Of a stretch of DNA of 64,000 nt, positions 41,803 through 51,808 are shown piece after piece; the first letter of the stretch is position 1; every line of letters begins with the position of its first letter. The stretch covers positions 10,778 to 74,777 of the forward strand of contig CAYYXR010000009.1 of assembly GCA_964475755.1 (NCBI GenBank), read 5' to 3'. A program made the translations under genes and the position numbers. Below the pieces are notes generated by a model. It saw nothing but the letters and a program-made list of their open reading frames with translations. It was not told the DNA's origin and did no database searches. Source of the DNA: UBA11612 sp964475755 (lineage in GTDB: Bacteria > Pseudomonadota > Alphaproteobacteria > Rhodospirillales > Rhodospirillaceae).

Positions 41803-43499
41803 GGACAGCAAGTTTGAAAAATTCATTTGTCTTTGCCGTCATTGCTATATCGGCGCTCTCCGTACTCGGATGCGCCGCGCCCGAGCCCGATATTGCGCTC
41901 GGCGACCAGGTGGACGGTGGTCCGCCCACGGTGCGCCGCCTGACTGCCGAGCAATACCGGCAGTCTGTTGCCGATATTTTCGGTGAGGACATTACCGTCG
42001 CCGGGCGGTTCGAGCCCGATGTGCGTTCAGAGGGGCTTATCGCCGTCGGCACAAGTCAGGTGACAGTCACGCCGTCCGGGCTTGAGCAATACAACGGTAT
42101 CGGGCGCAACATCGCGGCCCAAGTGGTCGACGAAAATCATCGCGGTAAGCTTATTCCGTGTACGCCGTCCGATCCGTCCCGGGCAGATGCGGCTTGTGCG
42201 CGCGAATTTCTCGCCCACATCGGCGAAAAGCTTTACCGGCGTCCGTTGACCAATGAGGAAATTGCCGAGCAGGTTGCCGTTGCCGAAGAGGCTTCGGCGA
42301 CATTGGGCGGCTTTTACGAAGGGGTCGAGTTTGCCTTGGCTGGGCTCCTTGTCGCGCCCGAGTTCCTATTCCGGGTGGAAACGCCCGATGCGAGCGGCAA
42401 TGAACTCGATGCGTATTCAAAAGCAACACGTCTCAGCTTTTTCCTGTGGAATGCGCCGCCGGACGACGAGTTGCTCGCCGCCGCCGGTCGGGGCGATTTG
42501 GATACCCGCGGAGGTTTGGAGGCGCAGGTGGAACGTCTCTTGGCGTCCGATCGCGTTCAGGAAGGCACCCGCGCCTTTTTTGCCGACATGTTGGGTTTTG
42601 AGGAATTCGACGAGCTGGCGAAGGATTCCACGATTTATCCTGCGTTCAGCCTCAAAGTATCGAACGATGCCAAGGAGCAGGCGCTGCGCACCATCACGCA
42701 TCACTTGATTGACCTCGATGGCGATTACCGGGATCTGTTTACCACCCGCCAGACCTTCATGACCCGCGCCCTCGGTGCGGTGTATCGTGTGCCGGTTGCG
42801 GCCATGGATGGCTGGCAGCCGTATGAGTTTTCCGAAGGGGATCCGCGCGCGGGGCTGATCACGCAGGTTGGCTTTGTGGCTCTGCATTCTCATCCGGGCC
42901 GTAGCTCGGCGACCTTGCGGGGTATGGCCGTGCGCGAACTCTTGATGTGTCAGAAGGTTCCGTTGCCGCCGGGCAATGTGGACTTCAATGTGGTCCAGGA
43001 TACCGACAATCCGGAATTCAAAACCGCGCGCGAACGCCTAACCGCGCATCGGAACGAGCCCATGTGCGCCGGGTGCCATAAGATCACCGATCCCATTGGC
43101 TTGGCGTTGGAAAATTTCGACGGGCTGGGCCAATACCGTGAAACCGAGAATGGTGCTGAGATCGACTCCAGCGGCGAGATCGATGGGATTCCCTTTGAGA
43201 ATGCCGCGGAACTAGGCGGAGCCTTGCGCCAATTGCCCGCGACGGTGTTCTGCGTGGTGGACAATGTTTACCGCTATGCGGTCGGCCGCTCGCTAGAGCC
43301 CAGCGAGGCCAATTTCCGCAAGCGGCTAATCGACGACTTTTCTGAAAACGGTTATAATTTCCCGTACCTGTTGCGGCGCATTGCGTTAAGCCCCGCGTTC
43401 TATCGCGTCGATATGGCTGATGAAGCCGACGGCGAAGAACAAGAGGCTCAGTTTCGTTTCCCGACACCGGTTGAATCCGAACAGGAGAATAGGTCATGA
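41799..43499 (+). CDS. DUF1587/1595/1592/1588/1585 lipoprotein with CXXCH motif
   Basis: 566 residues, lipobox SVLGCAAP after a signal sequence. Domains in order: DUF1587 (LTAEQYRQSVADIFGED), DUF1595 (FLAHIGEKLYRRPLTNEEIA), DUF1592 (TRLSFFLWNAPPDDELLAAA through the TRQTFMTRALGAVY segment), DUF1588 (LITQVGFVALHSHPGRSSAT and NEPMCAGCHKITDPIGLALE) and DUF1585 (FPYLLRRIALSPAFYRV). The CAGCH motif could bind haem covalently. This architecture is common in planctomycetes, usually behind a PSCyt1 cytochrome domain, which is absent here. Biochemical role unestablished. It is coupled to both neighbours by ATGA overlaps. Confidence 0.87.
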   Translation: MRTASLKNSFVFAVIAISALSVLGCAAPEPDIALGDQVDGGPPTVRRLTAEQYRQSVADIFGEDITVAGRFEPDVRSEGLIAVGTSQVTVTPSGLEQYNGIGRNIAAQVVDENHRGKLIPCTPSDPSRADAACAREFLAHIGEKLYRRPLTNEEIAEQVAVAEEASATLGGFYEGVEFALAGLLVAPEFLFRVETPDASGNELDAYSKATRLSFFLWNAPPDDELLAAAGRGDLDTRGGLEAQVERLLASDRVQEGTRAFFADMLGFEEFDELAKDSTIYPAFSLKVSNDAKEQALRTITHHLIDLDGDYRDLFTTRQTFMTRALGAVYRVPVAAMDGWQPYEFSEGDPRAGLITQVGFVALHSHPGRSSATLRGMAVRELLMCQKVPLPPGNVDFNVVQDTDNPEFKTARERLTAHRNEPMCAGCHKITDPIGLALENFDGLGQYRETENGAEIDSSGEIDGIPFENAAELGGALRQLPATVFCVVDNVYRYAVGRSLEPSEANFRKRLIDDFSENGYNFPYLLRRIALSPAFYRVDMADEADGEEQEAQFRFPTPVESEQENRS

Positions 43500-44842
43500 C
43501 CTTTTCGATCCGTAGCCCGATGAACAGACGGACCGCGCTGCGCGGCATGTTGGGCGGCACCGCGATTACGGTCGCGCTGCCGTTCCTGGATTATTTTCTG
43601 AATACGAATGGGACAGCGCTCGCCTCCGGTGCGCCGCTGCCCGTGCGCTTCGGGACATGGTTCTGGGGCTGCGGTATGACGCCGTTCCGCTGGACGCCGG
43701 AGACCGAGGGCCGCGAGTATGAAATCGGCGAGGAGTTGGAAGCGGTCCGCCCTTATAAGGATCAGGTTTCCATTCTCAGCGGTTTTGGCGTGAGTCTCGA
43801 CGGCAAGACAAACATCCCGCACATCAGTGGTGCCCTCGGCCTGCGTACCGGTCTGGCCCCGGATAACCGCACTTCTGAAATTCCGAGCGTGGACGTGATC
43901 ATCGCCGAGCAGATCGGTGCGAATTCACGGTTCCGCTCGCTGGACATGGCGGCAACCGGCAACCCGCGGGACAGCTACAGTTTCCGCGGCGGCGGGATCG
44001 TCAATCCCAGTGAAGAGTCGCCCATGTCACTGTATCAGCGCGTCTTCGGGCCGGAGTTCCAGGACCCGAACGCGGCTGAATTCACTCCCGACCCGCGCGC
44101 CATGGTGCAGAAAAGTGTCTTGTCTGCCGTGGGCGATCAGCGCGCGGACCTTTTGAAGAAAGTCGGCGCCGCCGACCGTGAGCGCCTGGACGCATATTTC
44201 ACGTCCTTGCGTCAGATCGAACAGCAGTTCGCATTACAATTGGAAAAGCCGCCGCCGGCCGAAGCCTGCGTTGTGCCGGGTGCGCCGGAAGAGGGCAAGG
44301 TCGGCACCGATATTCGCGATGCCCGCCGCAATCACAAACTCATGGCTGAGCTTCTGGCCATGGCGCTGGCGTGCAACCAAACCAATGTGTTCAACGTCGT
44401 GTTTTCGGATTCCGCCTCCAGTCTGCGCCAGGAAGGTAAGGCGACCACACACCACCAACTCACGCATGAAGAGCAGATTGACGAAGCGCTTGGATACCAG
44501 CCCGAAGCGACGGTCTTCATCGAGGAAAGCATGGCGGCCTGGGGCGAGTTCCTTGCGGCCATGACGAATATCCGCGAGGGCGACGGCACCTTGCTCGACA
44601 ACGCGCTGGTGTTCGCGCATTCGGATACTGAGTACGCCAAGACTCACAACGTGGTCGGGATTCCGGTGATGCTTGCCGGTCGTGCCGGCGGGCGCATCAA
44701 TGCCGGCGTACATGTGAAGGGCAATGGCGATCCGATCACGCGTATCGGGCTGACCTTGCAGCAAGTCATGGGCGTGCCCGTCGATAAATGGGGTACGAAA
44801 TCCATGACCACCTCAAAGGTGGTCAGCGAGATCATCGCCTAG
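43496..44842 (+). CDS. DUF1552 protein, Tat-type export signal
   Basis: 448 residues. The N-terminus has a twin-arginine signal (MNRRTALRGMLGGTAITVAL). DUF1552 blocks include RFGTWFWGCGMTPFRWTP, IPHISGALGLRTGLAPDNRT, PSVDVIIAEQIGANSRFRSL, NHKLMAELLAMALACNQTNV and HHQLTHEEQIDE. The fold is related to the alkaline phosphatase/sulfatase-like DUF1501 group in some descriptions, but no activity is known. Tat export implies folding or cofactor loading in the cytoplasm first. It ends the trio and nearly touches the convergent glcF gene. Confidence 0.87.
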   Translation: MTFSIRSPMNRRTALRGMLGGTAITVALPFLDYFLNTNGTALASGAPLPVRFGTWFWGCGMTPFRWTPETEGREYEIGEELEAVRPYKDQVSILSGFGVSLDGKTNIPHISGALGLRTGLAPDNRTSEIPSVDVIIAEQIGANSRFRSLDMAATGNPRDSYSFRGGGIVNPSEESPMSLYQRVFGPEFQDPNAAEFTPDPRAMVQKSVLSAVGDQRADLLKKVGAADRERLDAYFTSLRQIEQQFALQLEKPPPAEACVVPGAPEEGKVGTDIRDARRNHKLMAELLAMALACNQTNVFNVVFSDSASSLRQEGKATTHHQLTHEEQIDEALGYQPEATVFIEESMAAWGEFLAAMTNIREGDGTLLDNALVFAHSDTEYAKTHNVVGIPVMLAGRAGGRINAGVHVKGNGDPITRIGLTLQQVMGVPVDKWGTKSMTTSKVVSEIIA

Positions 44843-44845
44843 GGT

Positions 44846-46129
44846 TTAATTCAGCGCGGCGGGCTTCGGCCCGCCCGTGGCCCAATCCAACAGTTCCACG
44901 GTATGGACAACGGGTATGCGCGTGCCCGCGCGCAACTGTGTCATGCAGCCGATATTGCCCGAGGCAATGACCTCCGGCTGTGTGCGTTCGATATTGGCCA
45001 CTTTTCGCGTGCCTAGCTGTGTGGCGATCTCCGGCTGTGTCAGGTTGTATGTGCCAGCGGAACCGCAGCACAGATGGCTCTCGGCGGGCTCAACGATCTC
45101 AAACCCGGCGCTTCTCAGCAGATCTTGCGGCAACGTCTTGATCTGCTGGCCGTGTTGCAAGGAGCAGGCGGATTGGTACGCAACACGCATATTATTGCCG
45201 GGCGCGTCATCAATCCGCAATTCGCTTACGACTTCCGATACGTCTTTCGCGAGCGCCGAGATTTGCGCCGCATCCGCAGCCAGCGCTGCGTCACTGCGGA
45301 ACATATAACCGTAGTCTTTTACGGTCGTGCCGCACCCGGAGGCGTTGGCGACAATCGCATCCAGCCCATCCTCTTCAATTTCCTTGATCCAGGCGCGGAT
45401 ATTATTTGCCGCGAACTGATGGCTGTTTTCGGTCATGCCCATGTGATGGGTGAGGGCGCCGCAGCATCCGCTGTTTTTGGCTACCACCACCTCCGCGCCC
45501 AAGCGCGTAAGCAGGCGAATTGTTGCCTCGTTGATCGCCGGGTCCAGCACCTTTTGCGCACACCCGCTCAGCAGAGCCACGCGCATGCGCTTTTGTCCCT
45601 GGGCCGGAAACACCTGTGGCGCGTCTTTGAGTGAAGCGGACGGCAGTGAGCCGGGCGCGAATTTCACCATCGCGCGCAACTTGCCGGGCATAGCCCACGT
45701 GAAAGGCTTGCCGAGCCGCGCCGCCCACAATGCAAGGCGGAACCGTTTGGGATGGGGAAGAGTTGCGGCCAGCAGCTTGCGCATAATCCGCTCGAAGATG
45801 GGTCGCTTCGCCGTTCGCTCTATGTGGGCGCGGGCCTGGTCCACGAGGTGCATGTAGTTGACACCCGAAGGGCAGGTGCTCATGCAGGCCAAGCAGGAGA
45901 GGCACCGGTCCACGTGGGTTTTGACGTCTTCGCTCGCCGGTTTGCCGCTCTCGAGCATGTCCTTGATGAGATAGATGCGCCCACGCGGGCTGTCGAGCTC
46001 ATCGCCTAGCAGCACATAAGTCGGGCAAGTGGCCGTGCAAAATCCGCAATGCACGCAGGCGCGCAAGATCTTATCCGCTTCTGCGATGTCGGGATTGCTG
46101 AGTTGGTCTGCGGAGAAATTCGTTTGCAT
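44846..46129 (-). CDS. glcF: Glycolate oxidase iron-sulfur subunit GlcF
   Basis: 427 residues. Two [4Fe-4S] motifs lie near the N-terminus, CVHCGFCTATCPTY and CLSCLACMSTCPSGV, followed by two CCG-domain repeats (NSGCCGALTHHMG and HLCCGSAGTYNL). GlcF passes electrons from the GlcD/E flavoproteins during glycolate oxidation to glyoxylate at the inner membrane. It is the last gene of glcDEF, 6 bp after glcE. A GC-rich hairpin (44858-44875) lies within its last codons. Confidence 0.95.
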   Translation of the reverse strand: MQTNFSADQLSNPDIAEADKILRACVHCGFCTATCPTYVLLGDELDSPRGRIYLIKDMLESGKPASEDVKTHVDRCLSCLACMSTCPSGVNYMHLVDQARAHIERTAKRPIFERIMRKLLAATLPHPKRFRLALWAARLGKPFTWAMPGKLRAMVKFAPGSLPSASLKDAPQVFPAQGQKRMRVALLSGCAQKVLDPAINEATIRLLTRLGAEVVVAKNSGCCGALTHHMGMTENSHQFAANNIRAWIKEIEEDGLDAIVANASGCGTTVKDYGYMFRSDAALAADAAQISALAKDVSEVVSELRIDDAPGNNMRVAYQSACSLQHGQQIKTLPQDLLRSAGFEIVEPAESHLCCGSAGTYNLTQPEIATQLGTRKVANIERTQPEVIASGNIGCMTQLRAGTRIPVVHTVELLDWATGGPKPAALN

Positions 46130-46135
46130 ACGCCG

Positions 46136-47359
46136 TTATGCCCCTGAAGGAAATAAACCGGGGTTGAGTATACCCTTTGGGTCGAACGCCCACTTGATGC
46201 GTTGGTTGAGGGCGGCGATGGCCGGATCGAGCGGGTGAAAAACAGGAATGGCAGACGGCATGTCTTGCGGCAAGCGCATCAGTGTGGCGTGGCCGCCGCC
46301 CAATCGTGTAATCGAGTTACGTATGGCGCTGGCGCCGCAATCGTCATCGGGTGAGGTCATCGCCCAAATCAAACCGCCGCCCCAATCGTAAAAACATTCC
46401 GCGTCATCCAGCGCGCCTATGACGGTGCCGACGCTATGGCCCGACTGCGGCGCGATCGATATACGCCACACCGGGCGTGTTTCTCCAACGAAGAACTGCA
46501 CGTCCCGAATTTCCTGCCACAAACAGCGTGAATTGGCGCTGTGCAGCTCTTCCGTTTCACCGAAGGATAACAAGTCCTTGCGAAGCGCCGCGCATCGCGC
46601 CGCCACGGATTTCTCGGGGCCTTCGATCCTCAGGGCCGTGATGCTGTTCCCAGCTTCAGAAACGTAAGAGACTTTGGACTTGGCCGCCAAAGCGGCAGGC
46701 AGGTGCGTGGCGCCCGAGACTTCGAATGCGCCGGTCAATGCGCGTGTCATCGCGCGCTGGCCGCCTTCATCATCCAATCCGATCACAAGAACGGTCCGCG
46801 TCTTTTCCGCGGCGGGCAGAACTTTCACCGTGACATCGGTCATCACGGCAAGAGTTCCATACGAACCCGCCAGCACTTTGCAAAGATCGTATCCGGTCAC
46901 GTTCTTGACCACGCGCCCGCCGGTTTTGAATTCCTCGCCCCGGCCCGAAAACGCGCGCGCGCCCAAGAAGTGATCTCGGGCCGCGCCGGCTTTGAAGCGC
47001 CGTGGCCCGGAGTGATTGCACGCCAGCGTGCCGCCAATCGTTCCTCTTTGCGGCGCATTACCGAAGAGAGGGCCTAAGTCCGGCGGTTCAAATGCCAGCA
47101 TCTGCTCCTTCGCGGCTAGGGCGCTTTCAATGTCGGCAATGGTCGTGCCCGCCTTGGCTTGAAGAATAAGTTCTTCAGGCTCGTAGGCCGTGATGCCGGA
47201 GAGTTTCGACAAATCCAAAACGTGCTGTGCGGTGGGGCGAGGGCCGATCGAGCCCTTTGAGCCGCGCCCGGCCACGGTCAGCGGTTTATCTTCGGCTGCG
47301 GCCCAGGCAACGAACTCATGCACATGTTCCGCGCTTTCAGGGAAAATGACCTCGGGCAT
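46136..47359 (-). CDS. glcE: Glycolate oxidase FAD-binding subunit GlcE
   Basis: 407 residues with an N-terminal FAD-binding type 4 domain: KPLTVAGRGSKGSIGPRPTA, ELILQAKAGTTIADIESALA, TIGGTLACNHSGPRRFKAGA and GGRVVKNVTGYDLCKVLAGS. The C-terminal substrate domain is shorter than in GlcD, as usual for GlcE. Its ATG overlaps the glcD stop by one base (TAATG), so expression is coupled. Confidence 0.94.
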   Translation of the reverse strand: MPEVIFPESAEHVHEFVAWAAAEDKPLTVAGRGSKGSIGPRPTAQHVLDLSKLSGITAYEPEELILQAKAGTTIADIESALAAKEQMLAFEPPDLGPLFGNAPQRGTIGGTLACNHSGPRRFKAGAARDHFLGARAFSGRGEEFKTGGRVVKNVTGYDLCKVLAGSYGTLAVMTDVTVKVLPAAEKTRTVLVIGLDDEGGQRAMTRALTGAFEVSGATHLPAALAAKSKVSYVSEAGNSITALRIEGPEKSVAARCAALRKDLLSFGETEELHSANSRCLWQEIRDVQFFVGETRPVWRISIAPQSGHSVGTVIGALDDAECFYDWGGGLIWAMTSPDDDCGASAIRNSITRLGGGHATLMRLPQDMPSAIPVFHPLDPAIAALNQRIKWAFDPKGILNPGLFPSGA

Positions 47360-48855
47360 TAGAACCTTGGCAGTTCGGGGAACCGGACTTCGCCGCGATG
47401 AATATGCAAGCGCCCCAATTCGGCGCAGCGATGGAGGGTCGGAAACACTTTGCCTGGATTAAGTAGAGAGCCGGGATCGAACGCGCATTTGACACGTTGC
47501 TGTTGCTTCAGGTCATCTTCAGTGAACATCTCGGGCATGAGGTCGCGCTTCTCGACGCCCACACCATGTTCACCGGTCAGAACACCGCCGACCTCGACGC
47601 ACATTTTTAAGATGTCGGCTCCAAAGTCCTCGGCCTTCTCCAATTCGCCCGGCTTGTTCGCGTCGTACATTATAAGGGGGTGTAAATTGCCGTCCCCCGC
47701 ATGAAATACGTTGGCAACACCAAGTCCGTAATGTTCGCTGAGTTCGCGCATGCGCGAGAGAATTTTCGGCAGCGCTTTGCGGGGGATGGTACCGTCCATG
47801 CAGTAGTAATCGGGCGAAAGGCGCCCAATGGCAGGAAACGCGCTCTTGCGGCCCGCCCAGAACTTGAGCCGTTCGGTTTCGTTTTCTGAGGTCCGGTCGT
47901 AAATCGCGCCGGTGTCCTTCGCCACACCTTTCACGCGCTCAATCAGCTCATCTACTTCCACCGCCGGCCCGTCTAGCTCGACGATCAGAAGGGCTTCCAC
48001 ATCTAGTGGGTATCCGGCCTTCGCGAAATCCTCGGCGGCGTGTATCGCGGGCTTATCCATCATTTCCATGCCGCCGGGAATGATTCCGCTGGCGATGATG
48101 CGCCCGACGCAATCCCCTGCTGCTTCGTTGGATTCAAAGCCCAACAGCACCGCCCGCGCCGTATCCGGTTTCTTGAGTATACGCACGGTGACTTCAGTGA
48201 TGACGCCCAGCAAACCTTCCGACCCCGTCAAAAGTCCCAACAGATCGTAACCGGCACAATCCAAATGTTTGCCGCCGATCCGCAAAATCTCGCCGTCCAT
48301 GGTGACGAGTTCCAGCCCAAGAAGATTGTTGGTGGTCACGCCGTATTTCAGGCAATGCACGCCGCCAGAGTTTTCCGCGACATTGCCGCCGATGGTGCAG
48401 GCGATTTGGCTGGAGGGATCGGGCGCATAATAAAATCCCGCGTGCTCCACCGCATGCGTGATGGCAAGGTTCGTCACGCCCGGCTGTGCGGTGACAGTAC
48501 GGTTGTCCAGATCGATATCTAGAATGCGATTGAACTTCGACAGGCCCACCGTAATGGCGTCGGCCAGCGGCAGCGCACCGCCGGACAGTCCCGTGCCCGC
48601 ACCGCGTGGCACCACTTTGATGCCGTGTTTATGGCAGTACTTCAAAATTTGGGCGACCTGTTCCGTGGTTTCAGGCAGCGCCACAATCATCGGCAATTGT
48701 TTGTATGCGGTCAGTCCATCCGATTCGTACACACGCAGCGAATCCTCGGACGAAATGACGTTCGCCGCCGGCAGAATATCCTGGAGGGCGGCAATGATTC
48801 CGGCGCGCCGCGCAATAACATTGCTGTCTGGTTCAGGCATATGAAGCCCGGACAT
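47359..48855 (-). CDS. glcD: Glycolate oxidase subunit GlcD
   Basis: About 498 residues from the ATG at 48855 (GGAG 11 nt upstream; the frame is open to 48921). FAD type 4 blocks: VVPRGAGTGLSGGALPLADA, TAQPGVTNLAITHAVEHAGF, GGNVAENSGGVHCLKYGVTT and LLGVITEVTVRIL; the C-terminal part has NVFHAGDGNLHPLIMYDANK and GEHGVGVEKRDLMPEMF. It oxidises glycolate to glyoxylate. It is first in glcDEF and divergent from the malate synthase G gene that consumes glyoxylate. Confidence 0.95.
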   Translation of the reverse strand: MSGLHMPEPDSNVIARRAGIIAALQDILPAANVISSEDSLRVYESDGLTAYKQLPMIVALPETTEQVAQILKYCHKHGIKVVPRGAGTGLSGGALPLADAITVGLSKFNRILDIDLDNRTVTAQPGVTNLAITHAVEHAGFYYAPDPSSQIACTIGGNVAENSGGVHCLKYGVTTNNLLGLELVTMDGEILRIGGKHLDCAGYDLLGLLTGSEGLLGVITEVTVRILKKPDTARAVLLGFESNEAAGDCVGRIIASGIIPGGMEMMDKPAIHAAEDFAKAGYPLDVEALLIVELDGPAVEVDELIERVKGVAKDTGAIYDRTSENETERLKFWAGRKSAFPAIGRLSPDYYCMDGTIPRKALPKILSRMRELSEHYGLGVANVFHAGDGNLHPLIMYDANKPGELEKAEDFGADILKMCVEVGGVLTGEHGVGVEKRDLMPEMFTEDDLKQQQRVKCAFDPGSLLNPGKVFPTLHRCAELGRLHIHRGEVRFPELPRF

Positions 48856-49061
48856 AAAAGAACTCCGGCGGTTTCCCACTTTCCCGCACTTTATATCACG
48901 GACGGTCCAACGCCCATACACAAGGCAAGCTGTTGAAGCCGCTTGCGTGCTGGTGTATCCCGGCGCGCCGATTTACCATCGAATTCGCGAATCATGCTGT
49001 GCCTGGGGGAGGGCAGCGTGCGGCAGGTTCGAACAGATAATAAGAATAGAAAGGGGACAGC

Positions 49062-51239
49062 ATGACCGATTACGCCCAGGTCCATGGTCTGCACGTCGCG
49101 CAAATCCTCCACAGCTTCATAAATGACGAAGTCCTTCCCGGCGTCGGCATCGATCCTGACAGCTTTTGGAAAGGCTCCGCAGACATTCTCGCGGACCTCG
49201 TCCCTAAAAATCGGGAGCTCTTGAAAGAACGGGATGATCTGCAGGCGCGGATCGATGCGTGGCACAAGTCCCGTGCGGGCGTCCCTATCAATCAAGACGA
49301 ATACGAAAAGTTCTTAAAAGAGATCGGTTACTTGGTGCCCGAAGGTGCGCCGTTTTCCATCGGAACTGAGAACGTCGATCCGGAAGTCGCCGTACTCGCC
49401 GGGCCTCAACTGGTCGTCCCGCTTTCAAATCAGCGCTACGCATTGAATGCCGCGAACGCCCGATGGGGAAGTCTATACGACGCCCTTTACGGCACCGACG
49501 CCATTTCCTCGGAAGACGGCGCGGAAGTGGGAAAGAGATATAACCCTAAGCGCGGCGCTAAGGTTATTGCACGCGCCCGAGAGTTTCTCGATGAAGCTGT
49601 GCCCCTTAACGGCGCATCACACACGGAGGTCACTGCATATACGGTCATGGAGGGTAAGCTTGTGGCCGTCCTCTCCGCCGACCGAACCGTGCACTTGGCC
49701 TCGCCTACCCAATTCGCGGGTTACGTCGGCGCGCCAGAGAGCCCAGAACGAATCCTGCTCGTGAACAACGGCCTTCATATTGAAATTCTGACCAATCGTA
49801 CCCACCCCATCGGCAAGGACGACCCTGCGGGCGTGGCGGACGTCGCGCTCGAGTCCGCGCTGACAACGATTATGGACTGCGAAGATTCAGCGGCCGCGGT
49901 GGATGCCGAAGACAAGACCGCCGTGTACCGGAACTGGCTTGGTCTCATGAAGGGCGACTTAACAGCGTCCTTTGATAAAGGTGGTAAGTCCGTCAACCGC
50001 ACCCTTAATCCCGACCGCACATATACCGCGCCGGATGGGGGCGAGGTTATCGTGCTGGGCCGGGCCTTAATGTTCATACGCAACGTCGGTCATCTGATGA
50101 CCAACAATGCGATCCTTCTGCCGGACGGCAGCGAAGTGCCGGAAGGCATCATGGACGGCATCATGACCTCGCTCATTGCCCTTTACGACCTTCAGGGCAA
50201 GGGGAAGCATAAGAACTCGCGGACAGGGTCCGTCTATATCGTGAAGCCGAAAATGCACGGCCCGGACGAAGTGGCGTTCACGAACACTCTCTTTGGCCGT
50301 ATCGAAGCCTTGTTGGATCTTCGGGAATTTACGCTCAAGGTCGGGATTATGGACGAGGAGCGCCGCACAACGGTGAACCTCAAGGAATGCATTCGTGCGG
50401 CCAAGGACCGCGTGGTGTTTATCAATACCGGCTTCTTGGATCGTACCGGCGATGAAATTCACACGTCCATGCATGGCGGGCCGATGGTGCGTAAAGGCGA
50501 TATGAAGTCTGCGCTGTGGATACAGGCCTATGAGAATTGGAATGTGGATGTGGGCCTAGCGTGCGGCCTAAAGGGCCGGGCACAGATCGGCAAAGGCATG
50601 TGGGCGATGCCCGATCTCATGGCCGATATGCTCAAGACCAAGATCGCGCATCCCAAATCCGGCGCGAACACCGCCTGGGTGCCATCACCCACGGCGGCCA
50701 CGTTGCACGCCCTGCATTATCACCAGGTTTTGGTGTCCGCCGTCCAAGATGAAATCAAAAAGCGTCCGCCCACGGCGCTGAGTGACATTTTGACTATTCC
50801 GCTCGCGGGCGGAAAGAATTGGTTGGCCGACGAAATCGAGAACGAACTCGAGAACAATGCGCAAGGCATTCTCGGATATGTCGTGCGTTGGGTCGATCAG
50901 GGTGTGGGCTGTTCCAAAGTGCCGGACATCAACAACGTTGGACTCATGGAAGACAGGGCGACGCTGCGCATCTCGAGCCAGCATATCGCCAATTGGCTCA
51001 TGCACGGCGTGTGCACCGAGGAGCAGGTCCTGGCGGTCATGAAACGCATGGCGGGCGTGGTGGATAAACAAAACGCCGGTGATCCGGCCTATAAGCCCAT
51101 GGCGCCGAACTTCGACTCAAGCTTGGCATTCAAGGCAGCCTGCGATCTGGTGTTCAAGGGCGCGGAACAGCCCAGTGGGTATACCGAGCCGTTGCTGCAT
51201 GCGTATCGGCTGAAGTTGAAAGGCGAGTTGGCGTCTTAG
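49062..51239 (+). CDS. glcB: Malate synthase G
   Basis: 725 residues, the full G-form length. Recognised blocks are the N-terminal YAQVHGLHVAQILHSFINDE, NAANARWGSLYDALYGTDAI, TTIMDCEDSAAAVDAEDKTA, GRIEALLDLREFTLKVGIMD and EERRTTVNLKECIRAA, and FINTGFLDRTGDEIHTSMHG. It condenses glyoxylate with acetyl-CoA to malate. Opposite glcDEF across a 206-bp gap, it completes glycolate use. AGAAAGGGGA lies before the ATG. Confidence 0.97.
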   Translation: MTDYAQVHGLHVAQILHSFINDEVLPGVGIDPDSFWKGSADILADLVPKNRELLKERDDLQARIDAWHKSRAGVPINQDEYEKFLKEIGYLVPEGAPFSIGTENVDPEVAVLAGPQLVVPLSNQRYALNAANARWGSLYDALYGTDAISSEDGAEVGKRYNPKRGAKVIARAREFLDEAVPLNGASHTEVTAYTVMEGKLVAVLSADRTVHLASPTQFAGYVGAPESPERILLVNNGLHIEILTNRTHPIGKDDPAGVADVALESALTTIMDCEDSAAAVDAEDKTAVYRNWLGLMKGDLTASFDKGGKSVNRTLNPDRTYTAPDGGEVIVLGRALMFIRNVGHLMTNNAILLPDGSEVPEGIMDGIMTSLIALYDLQGKGKHKNSRTGSVYIVKPKMHGPDEVAFTNTLFGRIEALLDLREFTLKVGIMDEERRTTVNLKECIRAAKDRVVFINTGFLDRTGDEIHTSMHGGPMVRKGDMKSALWIQAYENWNVDVGLACGLKGRAQIGKGMWAMPDLMADMLKTKIAHPKSGANTAWVPSPTAATLHALHYHQVLVSAVQDEIKKRPPTALSDILTIPLAGGKNWLADEIENELENNAQGILGYVVRWVDQGVGCSKVPDINNVGLMEDRATLRISSQHIANWLMHGVCTEEQVLAVMKRMAGVVDKQNAGDPAYKPMAPNFDSSLAFKAACDLVFKGAEQPSGYTEPLLHAYRLKLKGELAS

Positions 51240-51247
51240 CGCTGCCG

Positions 51248-51664
51248 TTAATGCGTCGCAACCAGCGAGACACGCATGACCAGCCGGATGCGCTTGGCGG
51301 GGAGTGTGCCTTTGTTGGTCTCCACGCACCATGAGTCCGTGACGTCAAAACCGACATCGAAGTCGGCGAAGCCAGACTCGCCCGGTTTAGTGGGCCGTTG
51401 AATTTCGCGGATGGTGAACTTGTCTTCGCTGCCTGGCTCGAAGAGCTCGTTCACCAGCGCGTCCGGACTGGCGAATTGATGGGATTCCATCCACGACCCC
51501 AAAAGTTCGAGGGAATTATGATGGGTCGAATTCTCATAGTTCACGAAGATCTTAGCCTCGGTGATATCGCCGCCTTCGGTGCGCACGGTCACGTCGCCGC
51601 CCTGAGTTTCGGCCCAGTCGACTTCGAGATCGACACAGCTGATGGTCGCCGAATAGTCACTCAT
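51248..51664 (-). CDS. Conserved hypothetical protein
   Basis: 138 residues from the ATG at 51664, preceded by GGAGGG. No signal or membrane segment. The composition is beta-rich: ATISCVDLEVDWAETQGGDV, TEAKIFVNYENSTHHNSLEL and FADFDVGFDVTDSWCVETNK. No family is recognised. It is convergent with the malate synthase gene (8 bp) and divergent from the phosphatase. Confidence 0.65.
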   Translation of the reverse strand: MSDYSATISCVDLEVDWAETQGGDVTVRTEGGDITEAKIFVNYENSTHHNSLELLGSWMESHQFASPDALVNELFEPGSEDKFTIREIQRPTKPGESGFADFDVGFDVTDSWCVETNKGTLPAKRIRLVMRVSLVATH

Positions 51665-51808
51665 GGTATCCCTCCGAATGTTCAATAGGTGTCTTATCAC
51701 CTGCACGACAAGGTGAGAAACCGCTAATTTCCTGGATGGCGCCCGGCTTCAATTGACAAGTCGGGAGCGGCCCCGTATTCAACCGCGCGCCAACCAGAGC
51801 GGGCTCAT

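Noticed and set aside
44858..44875. GC-rich hairpin GGCGGGC-TTCG-GCCCGCC as a terminator
   Set aside because: It lies within the last codons of glcF and has no T run on either strand, so it is not a convincing intrinsic terminator, though it may slow RNA polymerase.
49024..49045. GGTTCGAA resembling a tRNA T-loop
   Set aside because: No acceptor, D or anticodon stems can be formed around it.
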